From assembly GCA_027563935.2 (NCBI GenBank), contig CM050446.2:24493501-24557500 (forward strand): a stretch of DNA of 64,000 bases, given 5' to 3'. This document shows positions 60,650 through 64,000 of the stretch, piece by piece; the first letter of the stretch is position 1, and each line of letters starts with the position of its first letter. The DNA is from Costus lasius. Taxonomy: Eukaryota; Streptophyta; Magnoliopsida; Zingiberales; Costaceae. A program made the position numbers and the translations under genes. The notes beneath the pieces are model-generated. The model saw nothing but the letters and a program-made list of their open reading frames with translations, did not search any database and had not been told where the DNA came from.

Positions 60650-61650
60650 GCCTCGAAAAGAAAAAGGACTCATGTACATTTGTTGCTGTCCAAAGATTTA
60701 ACTAATTTAGAAAATGCCAAATTCCCACATTTTATGAGAGACACCCACACCCCCAATCTTTCAAAATTACCATGGGCCCGCTCATTTTAATAAAATTGTT
60801 GTGTGTGCTGTGTGGGCTGCATAGTGGACCGTGCATCTTAACCATGATTCTCTGATGATAGAAAGAAAAGGAGGATTAAAAAAAATAAAAATAAAAAAAA
60901 AGAAAAAGAAAAAGAGGATCTATTTTTTTAGGCCTTATGTTATTTTGAGAGAAAATAAAGAAGAAAAGTATTTTAAAATATTATGCTTAATATTTTATTT
61001 ATTTTTATATCCAATTTATTTATCTTTATATTAAATACAAAGTATTTATATAAATAATATAATTTATTATCTTATTTATTTTTAATAAATATATAATTAG
61101 TAACTATATAAATAATAATATTTACTAATTCAATAAAATACTAATAATTTTATTATTAAATATTATTTTTATTATGTAATACTTTATTTATTTACCTTTA
61201 TTTAATATTATTTATTTATATATCACTTTTTATATCCAAAAAAATTTTCATTGTTACAATTATATATATATATGTGAATCTCAAGTAGCTAATTTTTATT
61301 TAAAACCAACGTCAAGTATCTAGCAAAATACCAACATCAAAGTTCAACATACATATAACATATTAACATTAATAGAAAAACCAACATCAAGTATCCAGTA
61401 AATAGTCATTAATAAAAATAAAGTCTAAACACACTATGCATTCATTAAGCAATTTAGAATCTCAACTCACATGTCTTCTGAAACTGTGAAGAAGATATGC
61501 GTGTTCTCTTTGTTTTTAACCAGTGCAATAAATACAACCATTATATGCTCGCGTGGAAGATTAAGTCTATTCAGCTCATCAATTTTTTTTTTGTATATTC
61601 ATTTTCTACAGATACAGGAGCACAATTTCTTATCAGAGCATCAGTACTCT
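60650..61650. other. Very AT-rich stretch, no gene seen
   Basis: It includes an A-rich purine run (60880-60915) and a TA run (61261-61272). No coding signal. Confidence 0.5.
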
Positions 61651-62457
61651 TTTTTATGCAATTCATCAACATCTCAATCTTTTCATTTGTATCTTGGAAT
61701 GCAAATCATCTAATTTTCTCTTACTGGTTCTAGATGACATTGAAGTATTACTAGTCCTGGATGACATTGAAGTATTACTACTAAATTTGTATTGTGATAT
61801 GAAGGATGAGCTTGCTGCATCAATGTCTTCATTTAAAAACACCTGCTTAGCAGTCATACCATTGAACTCGGCATGTAGTTGGCCAATCCTTTCTTTTCCT
61901 ATATCTAGGTACATCACTCTAAGGTACTTTTACTCAGACATGTGTACCATCACTTGCACATAGACAATCCTGCACTTTTATATAATTGATTTAGCAATAA
62001 GCATAATTATTATGAGATTTTATAAAAATTACTTATGATTTAACATACCTTAAAATAAGGATAAAGTCTGTTGTTACTGTATATTTTAGGATGAACTATT
62101 AAGCCATCAGGTTGTGTGATAAATTGCTCATGCAAGCTGATGATAGCTCTTAAGACCTCATGAATGTGATAGCTAATGGTTCGAGTACCACGATAAAAGA
62201 AAAAAATATATATTTCTCAATATTTCACATTGTGAGATATCAAATACAAAAATGTTAATATTTTTTCCTCAATGATATAATTTTTTGTCTCTCTGAATTG
62301 GTATGTGCCTTAGAAGTAACTCACACAAATGCTTAAAAGTATGTAATCTCATTCTCATTATGTCATGACAAATTTCAACATATGTTCGTTGTAATCTTGA
62401 TTTCAATTCTTCTACAAGAACCCATGCAACCATGTATATGATGTCAATTTCTAACAT
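61650..62457 (-). pseudogene. PIF/Harbinger transposase remnant
   Basis: On the minus strand 62457-62272 gives CHDIMRMRLHTFKHLCELL, the N-terminal part of plant Harbinger transposases. The next stretch (about 62200-62049) reads ISYHIHEVLRAIISLHEQF to YPYFK and ends at AAG|GTATGT. The next exon begins after CAG at 61969 with DCLCASDGTHV, the first catalytic Asp motif, followed by a TGA and by DVPRYRKRKDWPT. The likeness ends there. The remaining open stretch (61917-61666) has a 9-residue tandem repeat (SNTSMSSRT twice) and a basic end (KRKLDDLHSKIQMKR), and could belong to the Myb/SANT-like partner ORF. Confidence 0.75.
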
Positions 62458-62459
62458 AA

Positions 62460-64000
62460 ACTTTGAGCATGTCTTTCTTACTCATTGGAGCTATAATAAG
62501 ACCTATAAATAAATCATATTATAATTAATTAATTGTGAACAAACCACAAGTAGTAAGAACATTTATATGTATAGATATACAATTATAAACAAGTATGCAA
62601 AAAACAATAAACATGGAATAAAATGATTAGATGGGAATAAGATGACTACTTTTGTTTTGTCTAGTTTTATGTAACCAATTGCATGCCTCATGAAATTTCT
62701 TTTCTTGCTGCCTATGTTGAATTCACATCATACCAACATTGAGAAATAGATGTCATATACTCTTCTAACTGAGGAACTGTAAGAAACTAAACGATTTATT
62801 TTTCTCCTTACTAATGTGATGCTTTTACACATAAAACTTTTGACTAATCATGGATTAGATATATCATTTCAGAATGTAGAATTGGACTTTCAGCATAACA
62901 CAAACCATTCAACCAAACTTCAAATAAGACAAACAACAATGTAATACGATAGACCTCTAATAATGCTTTTTTGTATTGCAAGCATGTTTTAGAAAAGTGG
63001 AGCTTTAACAATGTTTGAAGATCTTATTACTGTTGATGAAGCTGAGGGTGGATCTGCTGGAGGGGAGAGCTTTAGGCTTCAAGCGAGAGCGAGAAGGCAG
63101 CGAGAGCTAAGGGCAAGAGGGCTTCAAGTGAGAGCTGAGGCCTGAAAGGGCGACGAGAGCCGAGGGTGAGAGGGCTATGAGAGATTAGGGCGAGAGGCAA
63201 GAGAGATGGAGAGTGGCAAGATTGAGGTTGAGTTGAGAGTCAAGGGTGAGATCGGGCGAGAGACCAAGGAAGGAAACTAGATTTCTGCCCGATTTAGAGA
63301 GAATGATTTGAGGGGAAAAGAAAGCTCAACGTCCCTTTAGTTTTCTTTTCCATCCATCATTTCCTTCTAATGAAACAAGGGAAACCCTCCTAGTTTCTCT
63401 CCAAAGAAACCCAGTGTTATGTACAACAATAGAAAAACTCTATTCTCCTATCCTTCTAGGTGCAACTCTCAAACCAATAATGTTGGTGGCATCTTAATGC
63501 TTGCACATACCCCATTAGCCACCTTGTTTCAATCACTCTCTAGGGGATCAACTAAACTTTGGTTATACAATCAATTCATCAATGGATAAGGAGGAAATAT
63601 AGGTTGATACCTACGTGAAAACTAGATCGAGCCACATCCTGTGTGGCTTAATCTAGCTAATTCATTTGAGCATGATACATGATGAGGAATAAAAAAGTAT
63701 GGGAAAAGCTTATAAGCAGGCCCCCACTTAAAAGAGTTAAGCGAGGGACCATTAGATTCGTTTTCATGAATCTTAAAGTTCACTTGTTTTCTTCCAAAAC
63801 ACTCAACCACTTCTCCTTCCCTAGACATAGTCACCGCCTACTCTCTCCTTACTCCCCTCAGTCGCCACCTACCTCCTCCTCCATGCTCACCTCTGCCTCC
63901 TCGCTTCCGGCTTGTAAATTCGCCACCATCACCCTCTTTGCCGACCTCCTATATGGCTTTATCCGCCCTCCTTCCTCCTCCCCTTGACTTAGTCCTCTCC
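62460..64000. other. AT-rich stretch, no supported gene
   Basis: 63050-63260 is a purine-rich degenerate repeat around GAGAGCGAG/GGGCGAGAG. 63800-63987 is pyrimidine-rich and more GC-rich, with a short ORF running to 63987, and might be the start of a gene beyond the window. No known domain is seen. Confidence 0.4.

Overview
This window is nuclear DNA from a flowering plant. The evidence is a many-exon plant nucleolin gene with a telo-box promoter, plant-type Ty3/gypsy retrotransposons (Athila lineage primed by tRNA-Asp, and a chromovirus primed by initiator tRNA-Met), a LINE with an RNase H domain, hAT and Harbinger DNA transposons, and fragments of WRKY, class I small heat-shock protein and galactosyltransferase genes. 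The GC-rich exons of those fragments suggest a monocot, but this is inference only. Most of the window is AT-rich repeat DNA. No CRISPR array, rRNA or bacterial-type operon is visible.

Layout. 1-1510: part of a minus-strand LTR running off the left edge. 1600-2070: a worn Athila-like LTR piece. 3341-5126: a 5'-truncated LINE between 14-bp target duplications. 5944-6480: a worn tandem repeat. 6485-9259: degraded copies of nucleolin exons and introns (minus strand). 9265-22900: Athila-type element 'A', holding a solo LTR (10101-11832) and a defective hAT transposon (13868-18286). 22906-24338: a decayed anamorsin/DRE2 gene. 24340-29500: mostly unassigned, with a possible first exon and TATA box at 27908-28194. 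29506-37955: nucleolin gene, minus strand, the only clearly complete host gene. 39221-57120: a chromovirus 'D' that contains an Athila-type LTR 'B' (43528-55720), which contains a non-autonomous Athila element 'C' (44124-54904), which contains a non-autonomous hAT element (49992-52331). 57120-57420: GATA-rich simple repeats. 57620-60026: three broken genes in 2.4 kb (Hyp-galactosyltransferase, WRKY IIa, HSP20). 60275-60647: a fold-back MITE. 61650-62460: a Harbinger transposase remnant. The rest is AT-rich and unassigned.

How the parts fit. The nucleolin gene codes for about 714 residues: a lysine-rich start, repeated acidic serine blocks on symmetric exons, two RRMs and an RGG tail, as expected of a nucleolar rDNA/rRNA factor. 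One acidic exon (34800-34923) carries a 1-nt insertion and must be skipped for the frame to stay open. Around the gene, target-site duplications allow the transposons to be ordered. Two different Athila families (A and C) keep gag-protease traces and a 3' region but show no reverse transcriptase or integrase. Both repeat their own LTR dyad motif in the internal region ahead of the 3' ORF, which is the most unusual structural signal in the window. All coordinates and splice sites were read by eye; no database search was run.
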